Source: JARFVT01 sp036677425
GTDB lineage: Bacteria > Pseudomonadota > Alphaproteobacteria > UBA8366 > Aestuariispiraceae
Direction: 5' to 3'
DNA: 8,131 nt
Assembly: GCA_036677425.1 (NCBI GenBank)
Contig: JARFVT010000005.1
Span: forward strand, 1 to 8,131
Under the pieces are notes generated by a model. It saw nothing but the letters and a program-made list of their open reading frames with translations, was not told the DNA's origin and searched no databases. Positions 1 through 5,966 of the stretch are shown here, piece after piece. Within the stretch, counting starts at the first letter, position 1. Each line of letters starts with the position of its first letter. The position numbers and the translations under genes are program-made.

Positions 1-142
1 CTGTGGCTCTAAAATCTAATAGGCTACAAATTAGGTAGAATAATAATGTAAAAACCATTGCCAACATAAATAATTTTGGCGGCATTCCATAAATAGAAAA
101 CGGCTTTTGAATTGCGGTATTTATAAATCCTCTGGCACGCAT
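1..142 (-). CDS. trbD: TrbD/VirB3-like conjugation protein, N-terminal part (runs off the left edge)
   Basis: The first 47 residues are visible, from an ATG at 142. The sequence runs M-R-A-R-G-F-I-N-T, then a I-Y-G-M-P-P motif, then a hydrophobic stretch (about residues 24-43). Short length, a basic N-terminus and one early transmembrane hairpin placed just after a prolyl motif are usual for VirB3/TrbD, an inner-membrane component of type IV secretion channels that works with the VirB4/TrbE ATPase. The start lies one base past the trbC stop codon, so the two genes are in one operon and probably translationally coupled. The VirB3/TrbD order after VirB2/TrbC is the standard one. The C-terminus, and whether it is fused to VirB4, cannot be seen here. 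Confidence 0.75.
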   Translation of the reverse strand, partial: MRARGFINTAIQKPFSIYGMPPKLFMLAMVFTLLFYLICSLLDFRAT

Positions 143-143
143 T

Positions 144-437
144 TTATACACCAAAAAATGTTTTTAACATGACCGGACCAGCAACAATACATGTACCAGC
201 AATTAAAATTGTTCTAAATTTTTCCCAGTCTAATTTTTGTGTAAATACACCCCAAATGCCATAAGCAATAATTGCTACACCAATAAAGATTATAGCAAGG
301 CTTCCTGCGCCCATCTCCAAGCTCTCAAGTAAAGTTACGCCTTCTTTTGCCCAGTTAGCATTTGCACCTGCGGCGAATGCCGTTTGCGTTGAAATTAAGG
401 TCATGGCTAAAGTTTGAACTAATTTATTTTTAAACAT
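144..437 (-). CDS. trbC: TrbC/VirB2-family conjugative pilin
   Basis: This 97-residue protein fits the usual size of a TrbC/VirB2 propilin. It has a signal peptide (residues 1-22) with a likely cleavage after A-F-A. A short extracytoplasmic segment follows, then two hydrophobic helices (about 42-63 and 75-95) separated by a charged loop Q-K-L-D-W-E-K. The second helix begins T-I-L-I-A-G, typical of the family. It is the major subunit of the conjugative pilus in the inner membrane and envelope. Whether it is cyclised like RP4 TrbC cannot be told from sequence. A purine-rich AAGAG ribosome site lies about 10 bases upstream of the ATG. It is followed at one base by trbD/virB3, which strongly supports the call. 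Confidence 0.85.
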   Translation of the reverse strand: MFKNKLVQTLAMTLISTQTAFAAGANANWAKEGVTLLESLEMGAGSLAIIFIGVAIIAYGIWGVFTQKLDWEKFRTILIAGTCIVAGPVMLKTFFGV

Positions 438-439
438 TT

Positions 440-784
440 TTATTTCTCTTTTCTAATTTTTAAATTGATTGTGAAAATTATTAGCAAAATAAAAAAAACA
501 ATCAGAGATAAAAAAATTAGTAAAGTTCTAATATCCTCCAATAAAGTTGTTTGTTCTATAATTATTTGCTGTGTTGTTTTGGCTGGTGGAGGTGGTGCTA
601 TTTTTTCATCTAAAGTATGTTTTTCATCGATATTTGATGATATGTAAGGATTATCAAAAGCTATTGGAACTTGAGCATTTGCAACGTTTGAAGTAATTAT
701 AAAACCCAAAATAACAAAAAACAAAGCCGTGAAATATATATCTTTTTGAATAAAAATACTAAGATGGAGAAATTCTTGTTTCAT
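440..784 (-). CDS. Small bitopic membrane/secreted protein of unknown function in the conjugation operon
   Basis: I do not recognise the family. From the ATG at 784 the product is 114 residues; an in-frame ATG at 796 and a TTG at 823 also exist, but they overlap the gene upstream and none of the starts has a strong ribosome site. There is an N-terminal hydrophobic helix (about 16-34) ending in a possible signal-peptidase site N-A-N-A before Q-V-P. An extracytoplasmic stretch follows with a P-P-P-P run, then a second transmembrane helix (about 86-105), then a basic tail. It sits two bases upstream of trbC and is in the same operon, so a role at the mating channel or in entry exclusion is plausible, but this is inference from position only. 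Confidence 0.6.
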   Translation of the reverse strand: MKQEFLHLSIFIQKDIYFTALFFVILGFIITSNVANAQVPIAFDNPYISSNIDEKHTLDEKIAPPPPAKTTQQIIIEQTTLLEDIRTLLIFLSLIVFFILLIIFTINLKIRKEK

Positions 785-795
785 AAATGAAAACA

Positions 796-984
796 TTAAA
801 TAAGTAAAAATTTGACAACCCAAAAAATAAAACCAAGGTCAAATGTTGCCTTTTCAAAGCCAATGGCATCATGGAAAATTATAGTGTAAATAGCGGTAAA
901 ACCGTATAAACCAAAAAATGTTACAGTAAATATAATTACAAAAAATGTAGTTATAATAATTTTACCTAATTTCTTTGATACCAT
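796..984 (-). CDS. Small two-helix membrane protein of unknown function in the conjugation operon
   Basis: This 62-residue ORF has a clear AGGAA ribosome site about 10 bases before the ATG. The protein begins M-V-S-K-K-L-G-K and consists almost wholly of two hydrophobic helices (about 9-36 and 50-62), joined by a short loop containing H-D-A-I-G-F-E-K. It starts 11 bases after the traM stop, and its own stop overlaps a possible start of the next gene, which fits a compact operon. No family is recognised. Small membrane proteins between DTR and Mpf genes are common and often poorly conserved. It could be an accessory channel component. Confidence 0.55.
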   Translation of the reverse strand: MVSKKLGKIIITTFFVIIFTVTFFGLYGFTAIYTIIFHDAIGFEKATFDLGFIFWVVKFLLI

Positions 985-995
985 TTTTATTTTTC

Positions 996-1523
996 CTATT
1001 TAATAAAAAATATTGCTGTAAAAATAGCGGCGGATAATAAAAGGCTGGCACAGTTAATTATTGTATAAATACCAAAGATTTTTGATTGTCGTTTGATGGA
1101 AATATCCAAATTTTGCATTGAATTAAATCGATTGTTGATTTCTACCGAATAATCTTTTGCAACTTCTGACAGTATTTCTTCGCGAAACTCCACCATGCAG
1201 CGATTGACGGCTATTTCAAAATCATCATAGTTTTTGGAATTAACTTTGATAATTTGATCACGTTGTTTACTAAGTAATTTATCGTGATCTTCTAATGCGG
1301 ACTGCATCATTACCCATAAAATCATAATTGGGTCATCATTAGAAATTGTTGTTTTGGTTTTTTGCCAAATGATGGTTTTTAAATCATTAAATGATATTTT
1401 ATCCTTAGTTAGGATTTTAGAAATATCTTTATCAACTGATTTTAAATCCTCGGATTTTAAACCATTATCGGCTAATAATATTTCACCAGTTTCAGGATCA
1501 ATTTTTGCTAATTTATCAGTCAT
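996..1523 (-). CDS. traM: TraM-like conjugal transfer protein with C-terminal membrane anchor
   Basis: This 175-residue protein begins with a polar N-terminal region (M-T-D-K-L-A-K-I-D-P-E-T-G-E). A helical middle segment follows that is rich in charged residues and probably coiled-coil (about 75-145). A single transmembrane helix at the extreme C-terminus (about 150-174) ends F-F-I-K. This tail-anchored architecture, together with its position immediately after traL, matches TraM of IncP plasmids, an accessory protein of the DNA-processing region. Its ATG directly follows the traL stop codon with no spacer and no good ribosome site, so translation is probably coupled to traL. The family call rests on gene order and architecture more than on motifs. 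Confidence 0.6.
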   Translation of the reverse strand: MTDKLAKIDPETGEILLADNGLKSEDLKSVDKDISKILTKDKISFNDLKTIIWQKTKTTISNDDPIMILWVMMQSALEDHDKLLSKQRDQIIKVNSKNYDDFEIAVNRCMVEFREEILSEVAKDYSVEINNRFNSMQNLDISIKRQSKIFGIYTIINCASLLLSAAIFTAIFFIK

Positions 1524-2252
1524 TTAAATTTGCGCCATTGTCATAAGATCATTTAAACTGCGCCAAGTTTGTTTTAATCGCTGTCTTGTCATTATAGGCA
1601 AATTTTCTAATTCTAACGCAGCCGTAAAAGTTAATTTTGATTTTAATATTTTTTCAAAATCACGACCAAAAGTATCTTTTTGAAATTGTGGGATTTTTAA
1701 TAGGGCATAAATTTGGTCGATATTTTTTTTAAAAATACCGCTATCTTCAAATTTGTTGCCTTCAAATTCGATCTTTCCAAAATATTCGTTCAACCAAACA
1801 ACAATTTTAGTTTTTGGAAAATATTTGAATAATCGATCAAGGCCGTTTAACGTGTCGTTAAAGGCTTCGCCGCCAGTTAGCAGCGCGTGAATTCTCACCT
1901 CATGACCTAGCTCATGCAGAAAATCCATAATATGGTTGTCAACCATATATCGCACGAACGGTAAGAAAGTTGGCGAGCCATTGTCTATAACAATCACATC
2001 TTCTGGTTTAGCTTCCGCAATTATTTCAATTAGCTTATCGAAATAGCTTATATTTATTTCATCGGCAGTATCGCCAAGTTTCATTTTTTTAACGTTAAAT
2101 TCTTTATATGCTGCAAAACTTGCGTTTACTGGGTCGGTATCAATGCAAATGGGCGTAACGCCTTGGCTAATTGCATTTTGTGCTATCAGTGATGCAACTA
2201 AACTTTTACCAACGCCACCTTTGCCCTGCAAAGTCATATTTACTATTGCCAT
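1524..2252 (-). CDS. traL: TraL-like ParA/MinD-type ATPase of the conjugation operon
   Basis: This 242-residue protein carries a deviant Walker A motif, G-K-G-G-V-G-K-S, at residues 10-17, with the signature lysine at 11 typical of the SIMIBI/ParA-MinD class. A Walker A'-like D-T-D-P is at 38-41 and a Walker B-like V-I-V-I-D at 86-90. The N-terminal pattern M-x-L-Q-G-K-G-G-V-G-K-S closely resembles TraL of IncP plasmids, where traL lies between traK and traM exactly as here. The family hydrolyses ATP in the cytoplasm and may position the transfer apparatus; its precise job in conjugation is not firmly known. A good AAGGAA ribosome site sits 8 bases before the ATG. A partition ParA is less likely, since no ParB gene is adjacent. 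Confidence 0.8.
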   Translation of the reverse strand: MAIVNMTLQGKGGVGKSLVASLIAQNAISQGVTPICIDTDPVNASFAAYKEFNVKKMKLGDTADEINISYFDKLIEIIAEAKPEDVIVIDNGSPTFLPFVRYMVDNHIMDFLHELGHEVRIHALLTGGEAFNDTLNGLDRLFKYFPKTKIVVWLNEYFGKIEFEGNKFEDSGIFKKNIDQIYALLKIPQFQKDTFGRDFEKILKSKLTFTAALELENLPIMTRQRLKQTWRSLNDLMTMAQI

Positions 2253-2274
2253 GTTATTTTTTCCTTTTTAAAAT

Positions 2275-2656
2275 TTAAGATTGATCCCAAGTTTTTTTAG
2301 TGTCTTCATCGCTGCTAAGGCTGTTCGAATGCTCAAAAACTGGCTGAGCAACTTCAAAAATGCCATTTTTATTATTCGATATGTTTTTTTTGGATATTTG
2401 GTGTGGTTTTTTGGATATTTGGTGTGATTTTTTGGATATTTGCGGGCGCAGAAACTGAACTGTCTTTGACAATCTTTGCCGCATGGCGGCGAAAAGTACT
2501 CGCCCCAATTGTTATCTTTTTTTGTTCAAAAAGAATTTTAAAAACCGCTGTTAGATTTTGATTTTCTGCATAGAGATTTTGAATCTCTGGGGCGAGGGCT
2601 AAAATTTCAACCTTTGCCGCACCCCATGATTTTTTTGCCGTTACTTGCTTGTCCAT
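2275..2656 (-). pseudogene. traK: traK-like gene interrupted by a one-base frameshift at an A8 run
   Basis: From the ATG at 2656 (M-D-K-Q) the zero frame gives about 93 residues and stops at 2372. It includes a segment T-F-R-R-H that resembles the DNA-binding part of small TraK proteins. The zero frame ends just after an A8 run (T8 on the plus strand, 2384-2391). Reading one A fewer continues the frame through N-I-S-N-N-K-N to T-K-K-T-W-D-Q-S and a stop at 2275, giving 126 residues, close to RP4 TraK (about 134). That end lies 22 bases before traL, which fits an operon better than the early stop. The lesion could be a mutation, transcriptional slippage or a sequencing error. TraK binds near oriT in the relaxosome. 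An upstream TTG at 2692 is an alternative start. Confidence 0.6.
2386..2448. repeat. Three 21-nt direct repeats in the 3' part of traK
   Basis: Three consecutive 21-nt units share a T6-GGATATTTG core followed by GTGTG and one variable base; the third unit diverges after the core. The unit length is a multiple of three, so copy number can change without breaking a frame. Read on the minus strand it encodes N-I-Q-K-x-T-P in the traK zero frame and Q-I-S-K-K-x-H in the shifted frame. Confidence 0.9.
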
Positions 2657-2692
2657 TGTCAATTTCTTGTTCCCAAAAACTTTTATTGACAA

Positions 2693-2911
2693 TTCAAATA
2701 TTGGTGTAATAATATTAGTTAATTAAACCGTTTAGGTGAAAGTAAATTACATACTATTACTTAAATAAATATATAAAACGCGCTCCCGCAACCAATTAAA
2801 ACCCCTTAACCTCAACAGGTTAGGGGGTTTTTGTGTTTAATATTATATTGGTTAACTATTGCGTGGAAGCGCTATGGAAGCAAGCGAGAGAGTTAACTGA
2901 CGTATTGACCT
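2693..2911. other. Non-coding leader between traK and the first IS element
   Basis: No gene is visible. The segment is AT-rich and should hold the traK promoter on the minus strand, but I cannot pick a convincing -35/-10 pair. An inverted repeat AAGTAA (2740-2745) and TTACTT (2757-2762) with an 11-base spacer is a possible operator. In IncP plasmids oriT lies directly upstream of traK; no IncP-type nick sequence is recognisable here. The hairpin terminator at 2798 and a short stretch with two TGGAAGC repeats near 2865-2885 complete the segment. Confidence 0.5.
2798..2832 (+). terminator. Strong hairpin, probable bidirectional rho-independent terminator
   Basis: The arms AAAACCCCTTAACCT (2798-2812) and AGGTTAGGGGGTTTT (2817-2831) pair over 15 positions with one T-G wobble around a CAAC loop, followed by T residues. 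The A-run at the 5' arm gives a T-run on the other strand, so it could act in both directions. No plus-strand gene that it would end is left to its side in this window. Confidence 0.8.
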
Positions 2912-2949
2912 TGACCTGCGCCCTTTAAATTGACCTGCGCCCTTTAAAT
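2912..2949. repeat. Tandem 19-bp duplication of the IS left tip
   Basis: TGACCTGCGCCCTTTAAAT occurs twice back to back (2912-2930 and 2931-2949). The inner copy is the functional tip: counted from 2931, the subterminal GTAGAG motif lies 33 bases in, matching 32 bases at the right end. The outer copy is extra. Confidence 0.85.
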
Positions 2950-2995
2950 TAGTCCATTTATAAGTAGAGTCTTTCTCAACAGGAGGAAGATCAGA

Positions 2996-3262
2996 ATGAA
3001 ACGTAGTAGATTTAACGAAGAACAGATTATTCGTATATTAAAAGAGCAGGAATCTGGCATTACCACCGCAGATCTTTGCCGCAGACACGGAATTGCAGAA
3101 AGTACATTTTACAAGTGGAAGTCAAAATATGGCGGCATGGAAGTCAGTGATGCTAAACGATTAAAATTGCTTGAAGATGAAAACCGCCGTTTAAAATCTT
3201 TGCTGGCGGATGCCCATTTGGATATTTCGATGTTGAAAGATGTGAATGCAAAAAAATGGTAA
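2996..3262 (+). CDS. IS3-family OrfA (DNA-binding part of transposase)
   Basis: This 88-residue protein begins M-K-R-S-R-F-N-E-E-Q-I-I-R-I-L, the hallmark start of IS3-family OrfA proteins. A helix-turn-helix covers about residues 20-45 (A-D-L-C-R-R-H-G-I-A-E-S-T-F-Y-K-W). A heptad-leucine coiled coil follows (about 52-82). It binds the IS ends and multimerises. A very strong AGGAGGA ribosome site lies 8 bases before the ATG. The last codons G-C-A A-A-A A-A-A T-G-G contain the slippery run, and the stop lies inside the start of orfB. Confidence 0.92.
   Translation: MKRSRFNEEQIIRILKEQESGITTADLCRRHGIAESTFYKWKSKYGGMEVSDAKRLKLLEDENRRLKSLLADAHLDISMLKDVNAKKW
3250..3256 (+). promoter_or_regulatory. 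A7 slippery heptamer for -1 ribosomal frameshifting (OrfAB)
   Basis: Seven consecutive A residues are positioned as A-AAA-AAA with respect to the orfA frame, two codons before its stop. Slipping back one base enters the orfB frame at its ATG. This is the classic IS3-family arrangement for making the fused transposase. The efficiency, and any downstream stimulatory structure, cannot be judged by eye. Confidence 0.8.
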
Positions 3263-4161
3263 CGCCCGCTGGCAAGCGAGATGCTGTCACTCACCTTCGA
3301 ACAAATTTTATGGTGAGTGAGCGGCGGGCGTGTTTAATGCTTAACGTGGAACGATCTTTAATCCGGTACCAATCCGTACGACCCAATGATGCGGTATTAC
3401 GCAGCAGATTACGCGAATTATCGCATTTACGTAAACGCTTTGGCTATCGCCGTCTGCATATTTTATTGGCACGTGAGGGTTATCACCTTAACCATAAGAA
3501 GCTTCGGCGTTTGTATAAAGAAGAAGGTTTGGCAGTTCGCAAACGGAATGGTCGCAAGCGTGCTATTGGCACAAGATCACCGATTGCAGTGCCTTCTAAG
3601 GTCAACGAACGCTGGTCGCTTGATTTTGTCAGTGATAGTTTTATGGATGGCAGGCGTTTTAGAATGTTATGTGTTGTTGATGATAGCAGCCGAGAATGTT
3701 TGGCACTGGTGGCTGATACATCGATCGGTGGTCATCGTTTGTCCCATGAGTTAGATAACATAATAGCAATACGTGGCAAGCCAGATACAATAGTCAGCGA
3801 TAACGGCACGGAAATGACATCAAATGCCCTACTAAAATGGCAAGGCGACATGGGCATCAATTGGCATTACATCGCACCAGGCAAGCCGATGCAAAACGGG
3901 TTTGTGGAAAGCTTCAATGGTAAATTACGTGATGAATGTTTAAATGAAACACTGTTTGAAGACCTTCATCATGTTCGTAAGATATTAGCAGATTGGCGCG
4001 ATGATTATAATCATGTAAGGCCGCACTCAGCCTTGGATGGGCAAAGCCCAATACAAGCTTTGCAAAATAAAAACGACCAACCATTATGGGGGCATGCCCC
4101 CATAATGGTTGCAAATGATCAAATAATTGATAAAAACTTAACTAAAGGACTCTACGGCTAA
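3256..4161 (+). CDS. IS3-family OrfB, catalytic part of transposase (rve integrase core)
   Basis: This 301-residue protein begins M-V-T-P-A-G-K-R-D-A and contains an HTH_21-like region (about 45-95). The DDE catalytic core has D123 in W-S-L-D-F-V-S-D, D182 in V-S-D-N-G-T-E and E218 in F-V-E-S-F-N-G. The 35-residue gap between the last two is the exact DD(35)E spacing of the family. The typical K-L-R-D-E-C-L-N-E follows. The frame is open throughout, so the enzyme looks functional. The last 40 or so residues, from L-Q-N-K-N-D-Q, are unusual because they are partly encoded by a 34-bp perfect palindrome. It is expressed mostly as the OrfAB fusion via the A7 run. Confidence 0.92.
   Translation: MVTPAGKRDAVTHLRTNFMVSERRACLMLNVERSLIRYQSVRPNDAVLRSRLRELSHLRKRFGYRRLHILLAREGYHLNHKKLRRLYKEEGLAVRKRNGRKRAIGTRSPIAVPSKVNERWSLDFVSDSFMDGRRFRMLCVVDDSSRECLALVADTSIGGHRLSHELDNIIAIRGKPDTIVSDNGTEMTSNALLKWQGDMGINWHYIAPGKPMQNGFVESFNGKLRDECLNETLFEDLHHVRKILADWRDDYNHVRPHSALDGQSPIQALQNKNDQPLWGHAPIMVANDQIIDKNLTKGLYG
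4078..4111. repeat. Perfect 34-bp palindrome inside the 3' end of orfB
   Basis: The arms are CAACCATTATGGGGGCA (4078-4094) and its exact complement (4095-4111), with no spacer and no mismatch. It encodes P-L-W-G-H-A-P-I-M-V-A in the orfB frame. In RNA it would form a very stable hairpin near the end of the transposase message. It lies 76 bases inside the right tip. Confidence 0.93.
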
Positions 4162-4207
4162 CTGGTACAAAGTTGGGGCGCAGGTCAGGGTATATATTCC
4201 TTCTGGG

Positions 4208-4900
4208 CTATATATATGTCGCATTTCTATAACTCACTAAACATTTGGCAGGAAATGATGAAAAAAAGGCAAAATATTTCTTCTTAAAGGATTCTTCATC
4301 AAGGAGTTTAAATATATACAACCTAGTTTCAGTTAAAAACTTCATGTCTAAAATTTCGTTAGTGAATTTTTTAAAATAATCGATAGAGCCTAATAAAAAA
4401 TATATTGTAGAGTCAATCTTATGGTCACTTTGTAACACATCAATTCCAAGGTCAGCGTAAATCGAGTTTATGGCTTTTAAAATAAATTCCGATTTATTGT
4501 TTTTTACTGTTTCCTCCTCGTATCCTATGTAAACCTTAATTTTTTTCTTTTCCCAACGATCAAAAGTAGCGAGTTCACTTATTTTTCTGCATTGATCAAT
4601 TGGGGTCCCACATGCAAATACAGCCAATGTAAAAGAATCTAAAATAGCTTTATTGGACATCAAATCTGTATAATCAATGGGCTCCTTAGGGCCGCGCCTC
4701 GGGCCATCGATAATTAGACCGTTATTATCAACAGTATATTTATCTAAGGTTTTTTGTGATGGATTATCCATGAAATATGGATGTGTAAGCTTGAAATTCC
4801 ATTCTTTAGCATCAGCAGCTTTGGTTATTATTAATGATGTAAAAACAGATAAGCAAAATATATATAAGAATAGTAATGAGAAATATCTAAAATTATACAT
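4208..4900 (-). CDS. Secreted/periplasmic protein of uncertain family (weak DUF2927-like pattern), probably 3'-truncated
   Basis: From the ATG at 4900 the product is 230 residues. An N-terminal signal peptide (about 1-30) ends near A-A-D-A. The middle part has I-L-D-S-F-T-L-A-V-F-A, a C-G-T-P-I-D-Q-C pair that could form a disulfide, then F-D-R-W-E-K-K-K-I-K-V-Y-I-G-Y. The last pattern resembles the W-x-x-P-I-x-V segment of DUF2927 proteins, but only weakly. The sequence ends in K-C-L-V-S-Y-R-N-A-T-Y-I at a TATATATAG only about 20 bp from the IS right tip. Removing one TA from that run would extend the frame to A-Q-K-E-Y-I-P and into the IS end, so the C-terminus is probably lost. An AAAAGG stretch about 10 bases upstream could serve as ribosome site. 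Confidence 0.55.
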   Translation of the reverse strand: MYNFRYFSLLFLYIFCLSVFTSLIITKAADAKEWNFKLTHPYFMDNPSQKTLDKYTVDNNGLIIDGPRRGPKEPIDYTDLMSNKAILDSFTLAVFACGTPIDQCRKISELATFDRWEKKKIKVYIGYEEETVKNNKSEFILKAINSIYADLGIDVLQSDHKIDSTIYFLLGSIDYFKKFTNEILDMKFLTETRLYIFKLLDEESFKKKYFAFFSSFPAKCLVSYRNATYI

Positions 4901-5136
4901 AAGCAAATATTAACCTTTTAAGGTTCTATACCAAACATTTAAATTGCTAAAAATTTATATATTAGATCAAAGCCAACCTGCCATTAAAGTGTTTTTTCTA
5001 TTTTATTAATACATTACCTTTATAAAAACAACTTACAAGGAAAAATCATTATTCTCTAATGAAACACCAAATCAAACATTCATATTAAACCTAAATAATC
5101 ATCCAAAATGTATGGTGAACCACATGGAATAAACTC
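4901..5136. other. AT-rich non-coding stretch upstream of the secreted-protein gene
   Basis: No open frame of note is seen on either strand. An inverted repeat AACCTT-TT-AAGGTT (4912-4925) lies just upstream of the start at 4900; its inner part doubles as the possible ribosome site, so it could be a translational or operator element. Nothing else is recognised. Confidence 0.4.
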
Positions 5137-5375
5137 TTACATACCAAAGCCTAAATCTTTACTTTTCTTTTTCTTAATTAATGGCTTAGATTTTGGTTCT
5201 TTGACTAGCGGTTTTACCTCTAATTCCTCAACTGTAGGCTTAACTTCTAACTCCGTGGCTATTATTGGCTTTGGCTCTAGTTTTTTACCCTGCAATTTTG
5301 CTAGATAATCATTACCTAGCTTCTTAAATTGTTGAGAATGGTATTTTGCTTAGAATTATCATCATTTTCAATCAT
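5137..5375 (-). pseudogene. Small Lys/Pro/Glu-rich ORF with a frameshift, function unknown
   Basis: An ATG at 5375 with a GAAGGAA ribosome site about 6-10 bases upstream opens M-I-E-N-D-D-N-S-K-Q but stops at 5316 after 19 residues. Adding one base at the A4 run in codons 10-11 joins this start to a second frame. That frame reads K-Y-H-S-Q-Q-F-K-K-L-G-N-D-Y-L-A-K-L, then two E-L-E-V-K-P repeats and a K-K-K-K-S-K tail, ending at 5137. The reconstructed protein would be about 79 residues, hydrophilic and basic at the C-terminus, without signal or membrane segments. I do not recognise the family. The good ribosome site with an early frameshift suggests a recently lost gene or a sequencing error. 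Confidence 0.45.
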
Positions 5376-5887
5376 TTTTAATTTCCTTCAAATATAAGTA
5401 ATACCAGATCGAAACACTGATAAATTGCAAACAAATTAAAGAGGAAAATATAGCCGTAAACTCTTCGGTAATATCCCCATTTATAATGGGCGTTATAAGT
5501 AGGACTTTATTGTTTAATTAACTATGGGCATGCTTAATAGTTAATTTTTGATTTGCTGTTATACCAGCAAGTGCCATGTTAGGTCTTTCATTATTGTAAC
5601 TCCAGAGCCATTTTGTTGTGGCAATTTGAACATCTTCAATCTCCTTAAAAATATATTGGTTTAATAAATCATAACGGACAGTTCTGTTGAAGCGCTCCAC
5701 ATAAGCATTTTGTTGCGGATTGCCTGGTTGGATAAATTTTAATTGAATATTATGTTTTTTGGACCATGATTTTAACCTATCGCTGATATATTCAGGGCCA
5801 TTGTCGCATCTGATCAAGAGCGCGAATAACCCGCAAACTGGGTAACGATATATCAACATCTATCGCTAATGCTTCGCGATTAAAGTC

Positions 5888-5919
5888 ATCAATAACATTG
5901 ATTATCAATGACATTAAAA
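5888..5919. repeat. 16-bp near-duplication inside the degenerate orfB
   Basis: ATCAATAACATT (5888-5899) and ATCAATGACATT (5904-5915) are 12-bp copies with one mismatch and a 16-base period. Removing 16 bases restores N-V-I-D-D-F-N-R-E directly, so this looks like an insertion by duplication. Confidence 0.65.
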
Positions 5920-5966
5920 GTTCGATAACTACGCCCATCTGATAATTGATCATGCATAAAATCCAT

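Larger units (their letters stand above)
2931..4187 (+). mobile_element. IS3-family insertion sequence, apparently intact (possibly IS407 subgroup)
   Basis: The element is about 1257 bp. Its tips are a perfect 12-bp inverted repeat, TGACCTGCGCCC, at 2931-2942 and (as complement) 4176-4187. A second conserved patch, GTAGAGTC, lies 32-33 bases inside each end. It carries overlapping orfA and orfB with an A7 slippery site, the normal IS3 arrangement for making an OrfAB transposase by -1 frameshifting. The subgroup is judged from memory of OrfA and OrfB sequence style. No matching 3-5 bp target duplication flanks the tips (AAT on the left of 2931, GGG on the right), so either the flanks were rearranged or this copy arose by recombination. 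Confidence 0.88.

Noticed and set aside
465..647. Plus-strand 60-residue ORF opposite the small membrane gene
   Set aside because: It is antisense to a better-supported operon gene and has no promoter or ribosome site.
1524..2252. ParA-type ATPase taken as a plasmid partition protein
   Set aside because: No ParB or parS-like site is adjacent, and its place between traK-like and traM-like genes with an IncP TraL-style N-terminus fits conjugation better.
2912..2949. GCGCCCTT in the 19-bp repeat resembles the nick region of RSF1010-type (MOBQ) oriT
   Set aside because: The same sequence forms the matching inverted tip on the other side of the IS, which explains it fully; no relaxase gene or oriT hairpin accompanies it.
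3386..3754. Plus-strand 122-residue ORF inside orfB in another frame
   Set aside because: It overlaps the conserved DDE core coding frame and shows no family features of its own.
3914..4114. Minus-strand 66-residue ORF within orfB
   Set aside because: It is a shadow of the transposase; its similar start peptide arises from the 34-bp palindrome, which reads alike on both strands.
5108..5308. Plus-strand 66-residue ORF starting M-Y-G-E-P-H-G
   Set aside because: It is antisense to the Lys/Pro/Glu-rich frame, has no ribosome site, and its composition mirrors the minus-strand codons.
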